64,000 nt of DNA, from NCBI GenBank assembly GCA_020091685.1, contig CM034613.1, positions 11,707,143 to 11,771,142 of the forward strand. Direction: 5' to 3'. The position numbers and the translations under genes are program-made. This document shows positions 11,459 to 25,500 of this stretch, piece after piece; position 1 is the stretch's first letter, and each line of letters opens with the position of its first letter. This DNA comes from Lutjanus erythropterus (taxonomy: Eukaryota > Chordata > Actinopteri > Lutjaniformes > Lutjanidae). The notes under the pieces are model-generated. The model did no database searches. It was not told the DNA's origin and saw only the letters and a list, made by a program, of their open reading frames with translations.

Positions 11459-14458
11459 GCATTTGTGATTTCATTCAGAAGGAAAAGAGTGGGGGAATCA
11501 GTAAAACGGGAAAAGCCTTGACATGAGCAGCAAATGTAAAGAGAGCAACAACAGAGAGAAAAAAAAAGACCAAAGAAATGTGTAATAAACACTTACTGTT
11601 ATTGAGATGACAGTTACACAGCTGTAGAGGGAGACTGACTCTGAGAAAAAAAAAAACAAACAGCAACAGTCACATTTTTGATTCTGCGCTAAAGTGTGTG
11701 TGCATGCCAAAGCGTGTGTGTACGTGGGCACAAGCGGCAATCCTCCCTCTGTTGTTGAATATGTGCATATCGCTGTCTGTGTGTTTGCCCTATCTGTTTG
11801 GGCTGCGTGTGTCCGTCTGTCTGTCAATCTGTTCCCTCCGCAGTCTGTTTGCCAATCTGTCATATTCTGTTTGCTAGATAAGGAGATTGAGAGAATGTGT
11901 GTTTGTGTGTGTGTGTGCGCGCACAGAGCAAATTCATTTAAACCACGGAGATGAAGGGCAGGTATTGCTGTTTCCTCACAGCTAAGCGATGCATACACAC
12001 CGTCTCGTCTTCACTTTACTAATAACCTATATACTGTAAGTTGCATACAGGAGCATTTAAGATTAGTTTTCTATTTTGCACAAATAATTAAACAAAAAAT
12101 CTTTTCTCATGTATATTTAAAGAGGAAATCTGTTATATATTTCCTGTAATAAATCACAAAATGACCCTGATGCGTAATCAGAAATGAAGGAAAGTTGAAA
12201 TACTCGCTGCTCTGACAACAACACTAAAGCTGTTGTGTCCAGGTGGGAATAACTATTTTTGTTTGCTTGTTTCACATTAATTAGCATTCACAAGAAATCA
12301 TTAATAATCTTTTAGAAGGAGTAGATGTTTTTAATGGTTAAATTGAGAAATACATTAATAGAGTCTGGCAGTCAGTCAGTTATGTTTTTAGGATATAAGT
12401 CTTTACATCAACAGACATTTGACAGTTATAAACGCCTGGTCAGCTTACGATGTAGGACTCATAGATGCTTGTTAATGTCAAATTATAATGTTTCGCTCGT
12501 CGTCTGTCCTTTAGTGATCCTGCAACCTGCCCGAGCTTCCTTGAGTCTGGGCAGGTGGGGATGGTGGAAACAATCATATTGCTCCTTTTTTAGTGCATAA
12601 AAAAAGAGACAATCTTAGCCCTGGAAAGATTGTAAAAGTCAAAGGACTTTAAAAAGCACTCATCCTAAAAGAAAAAGAACCACGCAAGAACATAAGGTTA
12701 GTAAATTACTGATAACAGATTAGAAAATGACATCTGAGGTCTGAGACACTGCCCATGCCTCCTGTCTCTCCTCTCATTCCTTGTCCCCTCGATATCCGCT
12801 ATCAAATGGAGGCAAACATTCTCGCAGAGGTGGATGATCTATTATCTATCTAGTGTTTTTCAGTGTTTTGTGCCTTCATTAGACAGCAATATTCGAGAGA
12901 TGAAAGAAAATGAGGGAGAGATGGAAGGGGATTAAGTGTTGATGTTAGTGTTGTCAGGGTTTGGTTTGGTTTGATTCTGTCAGCTGTAAACAGAACACGC
13001 TGTTTCACATATTCACCAAGAAAACACAAACTAAAGCACAAAATCAAACTAATGGTAAACAACGCATAAAAGTTTTATATATAAAGCTGATGAATGACAA
13101 TCATAAAATCCCTTAAAGTTAACAAAACTCATACAATAAAATAAAACAAGGAGGGATCCCCTAAAAGCAAATGTTGAGAGTAAAGTTGAAAGAGAAACTT
13201 ATTTTTATGCTTGTGTATGTAACCACAGTGAGTTTGGTTTCTCTCACTTACTCTCTGTCTCATTAGCCCAGTCTTTCTAATCTCCACACCATCCCTGCTT
13301 CTAATAATGAAACAAAGCCTGTGAACTCATACTTATCTCACTGAAACATACTGTATATCCAGCGTTCGGCTTTACTCCTTTGCTGCCGTTCCTGCTGCCA
13401 AACTGCTCACCTGAAAGCCGTGCTGTCATTTAGACCTGTCACAACTATAATCGCACGATCGCAAAATCTGAGCTGACCGCAATCATTCTGCATAATTGTT
13501 CAAATTGTTTCCATTAACCTATAAAAACAGCTGGACGAAACTAACATAAATGTCATATTTCCACGTCGTTTTGAGGTTTGACTGGCGCTCGTTTAATCAC
13601 CTCGTTGTGCTGCTGTTTAATGACACCTGAGTGGAGAATTACCTCCACTTAACACATTATTTGCATTTTCTTTTGCAGATTTTCTGTAAATTTGTTTAAA
13701 ATGTGTGCTACATGGTTGTGCCGTTTAAATCGTAGTATGTGGTTTATTTATCGGTACCTATCACTGTCTGTAATTTCTTTGCATACATCGGTAAAAGGCT
13801 TTGAATAAAATATTTAAGTTATTACTGCAGACCACATACTCACCAAGACTGACAAACTGATTGCACTATGATGTACACCAACTGAGCAGTATCAGAACTT
13901 ATTCAGGTGTAATGTCACTTCATACTGTGCAATATGGTACAGCACACAGGTTTATTTTAATTTCATTGTACAATATCAGTGCTTCAGTCAGGTGTATCAT
14001 CATTCCAGTGTGCAATATCAATACTCCCTCTGTGCAATGGTGTAAATTCAACCGTTGAGTCTGTTTAGATTGTATACACTGTGCCTATATTGTTCAAATT
14101 TTTATATTTCCCATCTCATCCTATCTTATTTTATTTAAATGACACCTGCCACGTGCAGTTTTTGTTAACAAAGCCTGAAGGCATACAGAAATGTATTAGG
14201 CTTATACTATAATAGAGGTAAAAAATGAACAGAAAAACACAGCTTAAATCAAAATTATTTATATAACAATTAATTGTTTGAACATGTTCAGCATTGCAAA
14301 GTGCACCCTGATAGTTCCTGAGCCATTAGAAAGTCCTGTCAGAAGATTTTTAGGAAATATGGGTAAAGTTTATGAGTTCCTAAAAAGACCTCCTGCTATT
14401 TGCAAAGATAAAAAACTCTAACCTGCACCTAATATTCCTCACATTTTTAAATCCATCA
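11459..14458. other. No gene seen downstream of arhgef40
   Basis: Mostly AT-rich unique sequence. A TG microsatellite lies at about 11,896-11,918. The open frames at 11,500-12,000 include microsatellite translations. I searched the minus strand here for a further arhgef40 C-terminal exon and found none. Confidence 0.5.
14130..14135 (-). terminator. Possible poly(A) signal for arhgef40
   Basis: An AATAAA hexamer on the minus strand lies about 325 bp past the predicted stop. It would give a short 3' UTR. AT-rich sequence makes chance hexamers common, so this is only a candidate. Confidence 0.3.
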
Positions 14459-14649
14459 TTAACCATGGTGAGTTAGTTCTCCAAATGACAATGTTTGATC
14501 CACTTTGGAGTCACTGGACTGTGAGTTATTTGACCCCACCTGTGAGTAACTTGTTGATCCGGAGCTTCTCCTGGGGTCTCTCCCAGACGCCGGGGATCCC
14601 CCCTCCTTCTGACTGCCGACGGAGGAGGAGTCTGAGCAGCTACTGTGGA
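14459..14649 (-). CDS. arhgef40: arhgef40 exon 24, Ser-rich C-terminus and stop, residues 1681-1743
   Basis: The exon is 191 nt including the TAA stop at 14,459-14,461; acceptor CCTCCGTCTCTCAG, joined in phase 1 to give Val. It encodes [20 protein letters not shown], then [11 protein letters not shown] and a less typical tail to the stop. A Ser-rich tail after the PH domain is normal for this group. A GT (TCACAG|GTGGGG, phase 0) lies midway, so the second half could be intron and the true C-terminus could lie further left. I found no downstream exon, so I keep the stop here. Confidence 0.68.
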
Positions 14650-17600
14650 CTGAGAGACGGAGGAAATGTGTGTGAGACAGAGGTAGGAATGGGTTAACAG
14701 AAAGCATCAAAATGCCATAAATCTAATTAAAAAATGTATTTTTCCCCTAAATAATGACCCTATCATGCATTCAGGCGTTATTTGCATGCATGGATTGTTT
14801 GCCATTCACATTAGCACTTTAACAATGTAAAAATTATTGTATCATAATGTTTTCTTGAAATAAAAAAATGTGAGGAACTGGGTGTGGGAGAGACAAAGAG
14901 AGGAGTCAGAGAGACGAGGCATTTTTCTCATCCTGTTCAATGAATTTCTAACACTGTGCTCTGTCCCAGAGGACAATTCATGCATTGAAATCCTGAGCTG
15001 CTGCACTCAATGAGACACCTGGTGAGCAGTATGTGCATTACACTGGCCTATGAATGGGAAATCACTTTGGCTCTAGGGCAACAGCGGCCTTTGGAGACTG
15101 GATGGTGGGTCTGGAATCTGAAGAATTAGATTTCAGATTGTGTGTTTTTATTTTAATTTTTTCATGCTTTAACCCCGTGGACCTGGTTTCTTAAAGGGAA
15201 ACTCCACCCTCAGATGTTGTAACACGATTTTACAGTATAGCATCAATTTGTGATGTGTTTTCAAGGGCTATTTTGTGACAAAAATCATACTCTTCTTCAA
15301 CCTGCCTCTTATGGTTCTACCTCAGTTGGTAATTTCCTCATTTATCAGGTGAAATTCTGACTATATTCAACAGAGAACTGTTGTGAACCTGTTGCTGACT
15401 ATAAGTGTAGGTGGAGAGTGTGTTAATGATGCTGATAGCATTAAGTATAATAGTAAGAGCAAAGTAATGAACATTTTTTCAGTGTCAACTGTTTGGCTGT
15501 TTTTCATAGAAATAACACATTCCTCTTAATTCAAATCATGGCCTGGATATTGAACAAATATGTACACTGAAATTTTAAATTGCTGAAGGTGGCCAAACTG
15601 CATTATAGCTACTCAGAATATAAATATTTTTGGACAGTTATTTCCAGGAATAGAGATGGCCGATACGATCAAAATCCTCTTAACATTATTATTCTGATAG
15701 CACTGTTTTTTTACGTGAACAATGGAGTGAATGACTATGCATAATATAGTTGTATTCATAGTGATAAACCAAGACAGAATTGTTGGCTGTGGCTTGGATT
15801 CTTCCAGGTCTCCGTGGTGGAGAGGAGGTCGTGTTACTCGGGTCTCATGTCCTGCGACACCTGAAGTCTCCATAACAGAGATGGGGTCATATGGTTCAGG
15901 ACAATTGGGCGACACCATTGTATAACTCGGGTCCAACGGGCGACACTGGATGTTGTTTGGCAAGGTCATTGACTAAATTCTTTGTATTACAAATTCTGTC
16001 TTTAATATTGTATTTCTTGTGATGGTCTGTTCTGTACACACAACATCTATTGCACACCTGTCCATCCCGAGAGGGTGATCCCTCTTCTGTGGCTCTCCCT
16101 GAGGTTTCTTCCATTTTCTCCCCGTTAAAAGGGTTTTTGGGGGTGTTTTTCTATATTCTTTTGAGGGTTTACAGGACAGGGGGTGTTACACACTGTGCAG
16201 ACTGTAAAGCCCCTCGAGGCAAATTGTGAATTTTGGATATAAAAATAAAATTTGACTTGACTTGTTTTGGCTTTGTGCAGAGATAGACACTTAATATTTT
16301 TACGCACTGGCCTCACAAGCAAAAAAGCCCCAAAATTTGGTGGCCAAGGTGAACTTTTGGTAACCAAAATGTACACAAAAAAGGCAATTCTTGTTGGTCA
16401 CTTTTCACATGAATTGTGATGTAATATTTCCAATGAAAAACAAGCTAGATTTCTCATCTAGTTGAGGAATCTTGCAGCACACACTGCGGTGCATCATGAC
16501 CTTAGATGTGTCATATTCTAAATATAAGGATTAGCAGTTTGAGTAGGCTTAGTTCACAGACTTCAGTAGTTGGCAGGAGATGAGTACTGTTGTGTTTGCT
16601 GTTTTCATGGGATGTTGACCTCAAAGGCATGAAGGAATCAGGATGTTTGTGGAACTGTAACGTTCTGTTAGCGAAGGCTCATACTATGTGGATAAAACTT
16701 GGCCATCTACATGGAATATTTGGTGGCCACAGACTAACTTTCGGTGGCCACAGACCATCAGGCCATGGTTAATGTCGTCCCTGTTACTGGCTTTGAACTG
16801 TGCTGTTCAGTCAGTTCAGTCTCATACATATTCCACTAGCGACATGTAAGTAATTACAGGCAAAATGCACTGAATTCCAAAACAGTGGATCATGTTTCAC
16901 CATGTTATGCATTTATTGAAACCAAACTCAGTAACCAATTTTGCTACTTTAATTCTAGTTTGATTGGAGTCATTAAACAGGAATTTGTGAAGCAATAACA
17001 TGATATGGTAATATTATCATGATATCATCCTGCTGAATGTCAGTTCACAGTGATGTTTTAATTATCACCCAGCTCTACAGGAAGAAATACAGGAAATACA
17101 AGATAAAGCTGTCCATAAACAGTGTACCAGCATTCAGGGGTGGACGTTTCCTTTGATATACATCGTTTCTGGATACGGTATAAGATGACAAAGCCACAGT
17201 TTAAGGGAGACACAGGACTGAAGGTTGGGATGGGATTTGATCAGAGCAAATGTAAAATGTGTTTCCACAGTCGAGCTTTTTGACGGCACTTCATATTCTC
17301 TGCAGGCATGTCACAGCTCCTCAAAATTTCTCAGTGCGAGACAAATATCAAAAATTCATAGAGTAGCCTGGGGGCGCGAGATTGAAAAAAAGAACTTGTA
17401 CCACGTTATTACCTTGTCACATGGGGAGATACGCCCAAGACCCGTTTTGTTTCCTGTCTGTAATCTCAGGGCCACATCACTTTTGGCTCAGAGAGCAGAT
17501 TTGAACAATCCAGTAATCCAATAGGGTCACAAAAAAAATGGCCGAGTTCCTGGAGCCACAGTTTGAACTTAAATACAGAACTGTAATCTGTTTATTACTC

Positions 17601-20600
17601 CCTTTTTACGGAATATAATCAAATTCTCTGTAAGATTAACTGTAGTTTTTAATGTTAGAAATCTATCTGCAGATATCAGGTCAGTCCAGACCTTTGAACT
17701 GTTTGGAAAAGGGCAGGCACTTAAAAAAAACAGTTGATTGGATGAACCATCTATCTATCACATCTACCACGAGCTAACTGATCAGAGTCTTGCCAAAGCC
17801 GGTCGGGAAAAGAGTGGAAACATTTTTTTTTTTTTTATGCCTTCAGTGCTGTTCTTTTCTGTTCTTTTAATGAAGATATACTCTCCAGTTTTGATATAAC
17901 TGATGCTATCATAGTTTCTTCACTAAACTCTTCAGGGGCCGCCATTGTTTCCCTCCTATGATGCTAATTGGCTGCACCACTTCTGGTGCAGACACAAACT
18001 GATAACTTGAAGCCTGGCAAGATGGATTCTTGAGAGATCACAAGATCACGTGGATCCAGCTGCCTCACAAGGCACGCAATGTCAGACTGAAGGTGGAAAT
18101 GGTGGGTAAATAGGATGGGATGGGATGGCGATTCATTAACTCAACACAATATCTTTTGGTTCTTTTTATGATATTTTCAGAGATGTCCCCAGTTAAGACA
18201 CATTCTGTATGTTACAACAGTGTAGCTTTGTAGTTAAAGAGTTGAGGAAGGTTCAGACTGTCCTGCCTGCAGTCCAGAACTGTCCCCCACTGAAAATGTG
18301 TGGTTCATTATAATCGCAAAATACGACAATGGAAGCCACAGACTGTTTAGCGCTTGAAGTGAAGTTGTAAATAACGCTATTATTGATACATTTCAAATGA
18401 GTAGCTTGTGAATATCGATGAATTGATCCACCCATCCCGAGTAACAAGATGACAGTTCTGTGTGTATCAGGCAAATCATTAAGTTGAGTTTTACTTAAAT
18501 AATTCAAATTGGAAAGTCCTATTCCCATTGAAAAAATATTACCAATTCAAATCTTTGATGCAAATGCTTCTCTTCCTGTGCTTCCAGCAAAGCAGCATCC
18601 CACGCACTCTGTTTTAGTGTTACAGATTTATTTCCTTCTGAGCTTACCTCTGTCATTAAGACTGTAGATGGAGTCCAGCTCTGAGCCCTGAGCTCCTGTT
18701 GCATCGAGCAGCAGCTTACTGGAAACTCCCATGCAGAGTGACTCCTTCAGACACAACTCTGAGAGGAGCAGAGAGGAGAAATAGTCAAAAAAAATAAACA
18801 TAATGCACACAACTGTTCTGGCAAGATGTTCTTTTACAAAGCACATCGCAGTATAATGACTGAATATTTGTATTTTTTAAGGGAACAAGACAGGTGCAAG
18901 TGGGTAAGGTGAGAACTTGGCCTATCTGGGAAAATACGGTTTGTTTATTTCTTGGGTACACGGGAACAATGCAGTTTGAACACCAAGTAACAGTGCCTAC
19001 AGTGTGTCAGTCCCTTTTATTATGCCAGCTGCAGTGCATCTTATCCAGCGTGATACTGAAACCTGAACCAGCGACAGGAAGCAATCCGGAGACGCAGGGT
19101 TTTATGGATACGAGGAGGTGAGTACGGCATGTGATAGCCAGCGGTTCCTGGTGCTTTGAAAGCAAACAAATGAACAATCAAACAGCAGACTGGACCGGTG
19201 CTGATATTTGCTATCTATTCACACGATGGACGACTATCATCCCAGATAAAGTTACACAGAGAGGAATCAGATTTGTGTACGGGAAAATGAATAAGATACA
19301 AGATCAAGACAATTTTGAGAAAAAAATGTTAAGTCAATTTATTATTTCTTTAGCTGCAGTTGACTTATTTGATTATTTATTAAGTATGTGAAAGAGCACT
19401 CCAATGATTTAGCCTCGCTTTTTTATAATAATTTTTTATTTGTACTTATTTATATTGACATTACGTGATGTCGTCTTATTTCATTCCTTTATTTCATTTA
19501 TATTGACTAGACAACATCATATAATGTTGTCTCTGCATACTCCTCCCTCTCTTTTCATTTATTCTTATTGTCATGTTTTTTCTTGTTTTCCTCTTCTTAA
19601 CTCTTTTACTGTTGTCTTATTTTTACATCGTTTTAGTGTTGATTTTAGCATAATTTTGTTTTCTAATTGTGTTGGCCTTCTGTTGTTATTTTGCCTCCTG
19701 GGTATCCTGCTCTTTTGCTTTGTATGTCAAAGCACTTTGTAAACTCTGCTTTTAAAGGTGCTATATAAATAAAGTTATTATTATAATATTATTGGACACA
19801 CAATAAAGAATTTTTAAAAAAAGGATCAAAATCAGTGCAACAGAGTGAGAGATTTTTTTATTCTATGCTTTCTTCTTCCTTACCCACACTGCAACTTGAA
19901 CCCCGGACAGGGTTGTGTCGAGATGGGAACACAGGAATTGGGAGACTCTTGCGAGATTTGTGTGCGTTGTTTCTTTATTGTAAATGCTGTACAAGCTAAT
20001 TATGTTTTAAAATGTGAAAACGCAGTGATTAAGATCTGCTTCGGTTTAGGAAAAGGAAAAACACTTGATCACTGGCATGAGATCTTTTGCCGATCTAGAC
20101 ACGCCCCCCCTGACAGTTCAGTGAGAGATTCTAGTGTTGTCCGTCAAAGTGTTTTTCCTGAGGCCAGCAAATTTATTGAATCGTTTCCAAAGGGAGCAAC
20201 ATATATTTACACTCTGCTACAAAAGCCTACAGCATCTATTCAGTGCTGAGTATTTGGTTGGTTGTTTTTTTTTTTGTTCAACTCGTCACTGCCACTTTTT
20301 TCCCAGCCGTCCAATCACAGTGAAGGAGGGGCGGGACAAATGCTCGCTGAGATGTTTCCTCACCCACCAAATCCCATTGACCAACACAGAGCGGCGGGTC
20401 CATCCTCTCTCTATGTGCTTCAGCCTTCCTCTCTAACTTGTGCCAACAGTTTTGCAGTCAGTATTTGTTGATGGGAAATTCAGTACTTGCAAAACATAAA
20501 TTAACTTTTACTTCAGCAAATATACGGAATATTCACTGAAGTAACAGCAACTAGAACATCTCAGTCTTACACTGTAAAACTGCGAGAAAGTTTTGTGTTG

Positions 20601-22555
20601 ACTTTAAGTTGATGTACCTGTGTTGTTGATGGCGTGTGTCCACAACAGATGTGCAATATCATGAGTCCAGGCCACCCTGTCTTCCCTGTCCTTCGCTTGC
20701 AGCGTGATGCAGTCTCTGGTTCGAGGAGCCTGTCGCACCCAGACTTCAAACTTCACTCCCTCCTCACCCACGCTCTGAGTCAGACCCATCTCACCCGTCT
20801 GCAGGGGGAGAAAGGCGCAAATGTTCCAGTCATTTGAGAGAATTTGAAAGAATTTCTACATTTCAGTAACAGGGATCAGTGCCTTCTTCCCAAATAATCA
20901 GCTGAGAGTAAGCACCTCAGAATCTGTTTGCTTAATTTAATCAATACAAAAACTGGATTTTCCTCAATTCTCTTCAAACACAGCGTTCTGGGAGAGAGAG
21001 GGAGATCATGAAAATTGAAGAAAAAGATTACCTTAGTATGAAATAAAGAGAGAGACAGTGTGTGTGTGAGGGCTCTGCACCTTGATGCTCTGCTTGTAGC
21101 TGTAAGCGATGCGTCCCGGGCCGGGGCTCTTCTGTTTTGTGAAGATGACGACGTGCTGGTAGAGGAAAACGTTCCTCACACCTGCCCGCTTCCTCCGAGC
21201 TCCCCCACACACCGTCAGCTCGCCCTGCCGCACCAGCTCGCCGCGCTCTGCCACGGGGATCTGAAATCACACAAAACAAACACGTTAGGATTCACTTATC
21301 TTGGCCTGAGGCCCAGTCCCAGGGCCTTCATCTGCAAAAGATACCATCTTAATTTCTATCTTTAGCCTTGAATTCAGTGTTAAAATCATGTCTTGTTTGC
21401 CAGTGGATTTAAATATTTCACTTTTTTCCAATCCAGTTTCATTTAATTGTTTTGTAACAAGTTAAAAAATATTGCAAAAAAGCAGGTTACTGTAAAACAA
21501 CCAGATTTAGAGACAAGGAACTAATCTCAGACTCTTTGTAACATTTTAAAGGGCCATTAAGCACACATGTAAGTGTAAGTAAGTAGTGTAAATTTAACAT
21601 TATTACTAAAAAAAGAAAGACTGTTGTTAGGACATAGCAATTATAAAAGAGAGGAAAACTTTCAGCTGCTCTCTATTTGTTCATAAAACATTATATTGTT
21701 TGCTAGCTAGCTTACCCATTAACAAAACATCATGCTGTTTACTGGCTCGCTAAAAAAAAATTAAGGAACTTGATTATTTTGGTCAATCCCACTTACACCT
21801 CTGGATAATAATAATACTGGATCATATTTTAAACGGGTTTACAGCTTTGGTGCAAAAGAATAAAATTGAATCTCAGTCTAGAGAAACGAGAGGTTTAACG
21901 AGAGGTTTAAATTCAACCTTTCTGCGTTTTAAGCTCGTTTTAAAGTTTAGTGAAACATAATTTAACAGTAATCCATGATTTAATCGGGTTTAAGAATTAC
22001 TCCTTGTTGGTGCAGCCTAGTTTCTGGCCTGATCTCTGTTGTGGAGCAAAATGTCATCCTTTCTCTCCTTCACCAACTCACAGTTTTGATTTGCAGTTGC
22101 AAGACAAAGCCTGAAAAGTCTTATTGTCACGTCAGTAAAGAAAAGGACAAAGCAGTCTGATTATTACAGTGTTGTGCATGGTGACACACTGAATTCCCTC
22201 TTCATGAGGACGATTTCTTTCTGCTGGATCTTTACTCTAATTGGCCAGCTGACTCATGTCCTTTGTAAAAATGTGACTTCATTGTTCATGTCAATTACAG
22301 GGTGACTTTGTGATGTTGCTGCAACTCCTATCAGAGGTTGATAAAAGTCAAAGCTTATGCATGCTAGACATAAGCCAACAGGGGCAGCATAAACAACTAA
22401 CATTTCCTAACCGCTCCGCCAATAAAATTAAAGGGACTGATAATTTGCCTGCAACCTGTCACTCTGAGCTTTTATTTTTAAACCTCTACAGATGCGTGGG
22501 TCATGATATAAGTGATGCTTCACACACATTATGAACACCCACATCCACACCCACC

Positions 22556-22594
<39 letters not shown>

Positions 22595-25500
22595 GCACTT
22601 ACAGTTTTTACTTGGAGAGCTTTTGCAGCGCAATTTGAAGTAGCTCAATGGGAGTGTTTGTGCTGCTGTAATCTCTCCCCTTGCGCGAAAGGGGGAGGAT
22701 AGTTGTGTGTTTGTGTGTGTGTGTGCGTGTGTGTGTGTGTATGTGTGTGTGGGAGTCAAACATTTGTCACGACTCGCGCTGAAAGATAGTGCTGTGTCAG
22801 AGAAGCACAATATGGGGCAAGTGGATGTGGTGTTTTCTGACTTTTCGATAAAGGTGAAAGCTGTTTTTAAATTCGCAATAACAGCAAGAGTGGTGCAAAA
22901 GTGTTCTCTGAGTGGCCCCTCTAAGAAAACACCATCTCCCATTTCCCTTTCCATTATTTCTGTCCTGAGCAAGATTGACAACTATTTAATGGTTTTAAGT
23001 TCAGATTTTAACCGACAAACAACAGGATTCTGCGGAGCTCGGAACAGTTCACACTTGTTATTTTGTTGTGTTTCCTGATACAAGACGATCTTAATCATTG
23101 TAGCTCACAATCAACTTAGTCCTCTTGTACGAAAACATATTGCTGCCACATCAGAAAAAGAAAAACAGATCAGTACCACATAATATCATGAAATATTTAT
23201 TGTTATAACAAGAAGCAAAAATAATTTTTGCTAAGGACATTTCTCATCTCTCACAATTAGGAAAAAAAACCTCCTGTAACGAGAAGCGCTGAGGACGCAT
23301 TAGCAGTATGCGAAAATGCTTCCTGTCCGAAAAAAAATAAATAAAATAAAATAAATTGGAAAAAGACGCCTGTCACTGCAAAAACTGCACTCTGCCTGAG
23401 CGGGGCCTGTGGGTTCCACTGTTTTAATACAAAGAACTCTCTTTAGAGGAAAGAGTTCTTCAAGAGAATTGCTGAGGTCCTCGAAAGACTGTTTCTTCAA
23501 GGTTCTGTCAAGGGTTCTCTGTAGCATAATATAAAAGTGTTCTCAGTAGAACCTCGTAGGTGAGCTCTAGATAAAAACTTCTGGAATATAAAAAGGTTCT
23601 CGTTGAGTTCTTGTTAGCACTCTTATAAAGTGGAAAAGTGCTGGATAGAACCCCTGAGAGGGTTCTGAGTGGCGTAAAACCACGGTGAAACCTTTCAAAG
23701 ATGGTTCTAGGTATAACCCTTTATGTTGGGTTCTGGGTGGAACTCTTCAATGGAGACAAGCCGAAGACCAGAACCATAAGGGGTATGGTTCTAGTTAGCA
23801 CCTTTATTACACCATACTTATCACTTTATAACAAGACACCTTTCTTGTTATAGCAATATGCTGTTTATCTTGTTATAATGTAAAATGTTACAACAATAAA
23901 GTTATCACATGATAGCAGCTTATGTTGTTTTCATGTTATAAAAGAAGTAAATAGTATGCTATTATAAGGAGAAAAGTTTGTAGTTTGTATGTGACAAACA
24001 TCGTTTTATAATAATAAACCTTTCATGTTAACATGATACTGATTTTATTTCTTTTTCTGGTGGGGTAAACATACTTAACATATTCTTGTGATGAGCAAAC
24101 CTCATAATATTTTCAAGAAGTAGGAAAATTTGGAGAAAATCCAAATGAGCTTCTGGTTATGTACTTGCAGTCCAAAAGACTCCTTTCAATTACATGTTTA
24201 TCATAGAAAAAAAAGATAAAAGTGAAAGTGATAAGACAATTCCATCTCTTCCAGCTGCCTGACCTCATCAAGATGAGTGAGTTTCTTTCCCTCTAAGAAA
24301 AGAAAGTGGGACTTGGTTCACAGTTGCAGAGAGTCACAAACTGGGACAGGCATTCTCACCGGACATCCGACGATGAGGTCACTGGCCCTGAGGTCCTCGC
24401 CGTGCCGCTGGGCGTGTCTCAGGATGGAGAGGGCGGAGTCAGAGGCGGGGTTTATCCCTCCCAGCTCCTCCAGGGCCTCGCAGTACTGCTCCAGTCTTTG
24501 AGTGGGAGCCTGGAGACAGTGAGGGAAGGACAGAGGGGAGAGGGGGGAGGCTGGGGGGAGTTTGGACTGCGGGAGGGTGGGGAGAGGATGAGAGTTGCAG
24601 GAAAAGGAAACGTTAGACCTGTCTCTTATAGCATCTCCAGGCAGAGAACGTTCAACATTTTGTACAGCTGTAAATGTTCTATAAATACTATTATAGCATA
24701 TTTAGTACAAAAAGAGATCCCTAAAACCTCATTTATTAGTGTACAACCTGTAATAACCACACATTATACTGTATTTACCATCATACATTGCACAAACATA
24801 AAAAGAAGGTAAATTTAAAGAAATCTTTTTCTTTTCTTTTTTTTTGGCCTTCTGCCTTCAGTAGTCAGCTGTGTTTTGGACAAATGTCAGTTTTAGTTTT
24901 TGAACAATTTCCCATGTGAAGAAAATGAATGCCTCTTTGGATGTGAAACATATTATAATGTGCAAAAAAAAAAAACTAATTTAGCTTTGTTTTGACATTG
25001 TAATGACACGTGATGGCATCTTTTAATTTGATAATTAGGCATGCTATGGCATGTTTATAACAGGTTATGTCTTGGTTACTATTGAGCTGTCATAACAAAG
25101 ACTTTATTAATGTCAGATTGTCATAAGAAAGACATCACAGACCATGTCAACAGATTATGGTTGCTAGGTTAAGGTCAAGTCGACATAACAAAGACAGTGA
25201 CAGATTATGTTGTCGTGCCGAAGACACTGGTGTCTTGATCAGTGTCAGTTTGTTGTAACAAAGACATGACAAACAACGTCAACTGGGAAATAAAAATGTC
25301 ACCACACACAGTCCACAGTCTCACTTATAAACATTCACAGGTTATGTCATGGTCATGATCACATATGGATGTGTAATGTAATGCGAACACATAAAGCTCA
25401 TAAGTATAAGACTGATATTAAAGCCTGCTCTGGCATGTTTATGACAGGCTCTGTTGTCTTTGTTAATGTCAACTTGTCATAACAATGACATTGACAGGTT

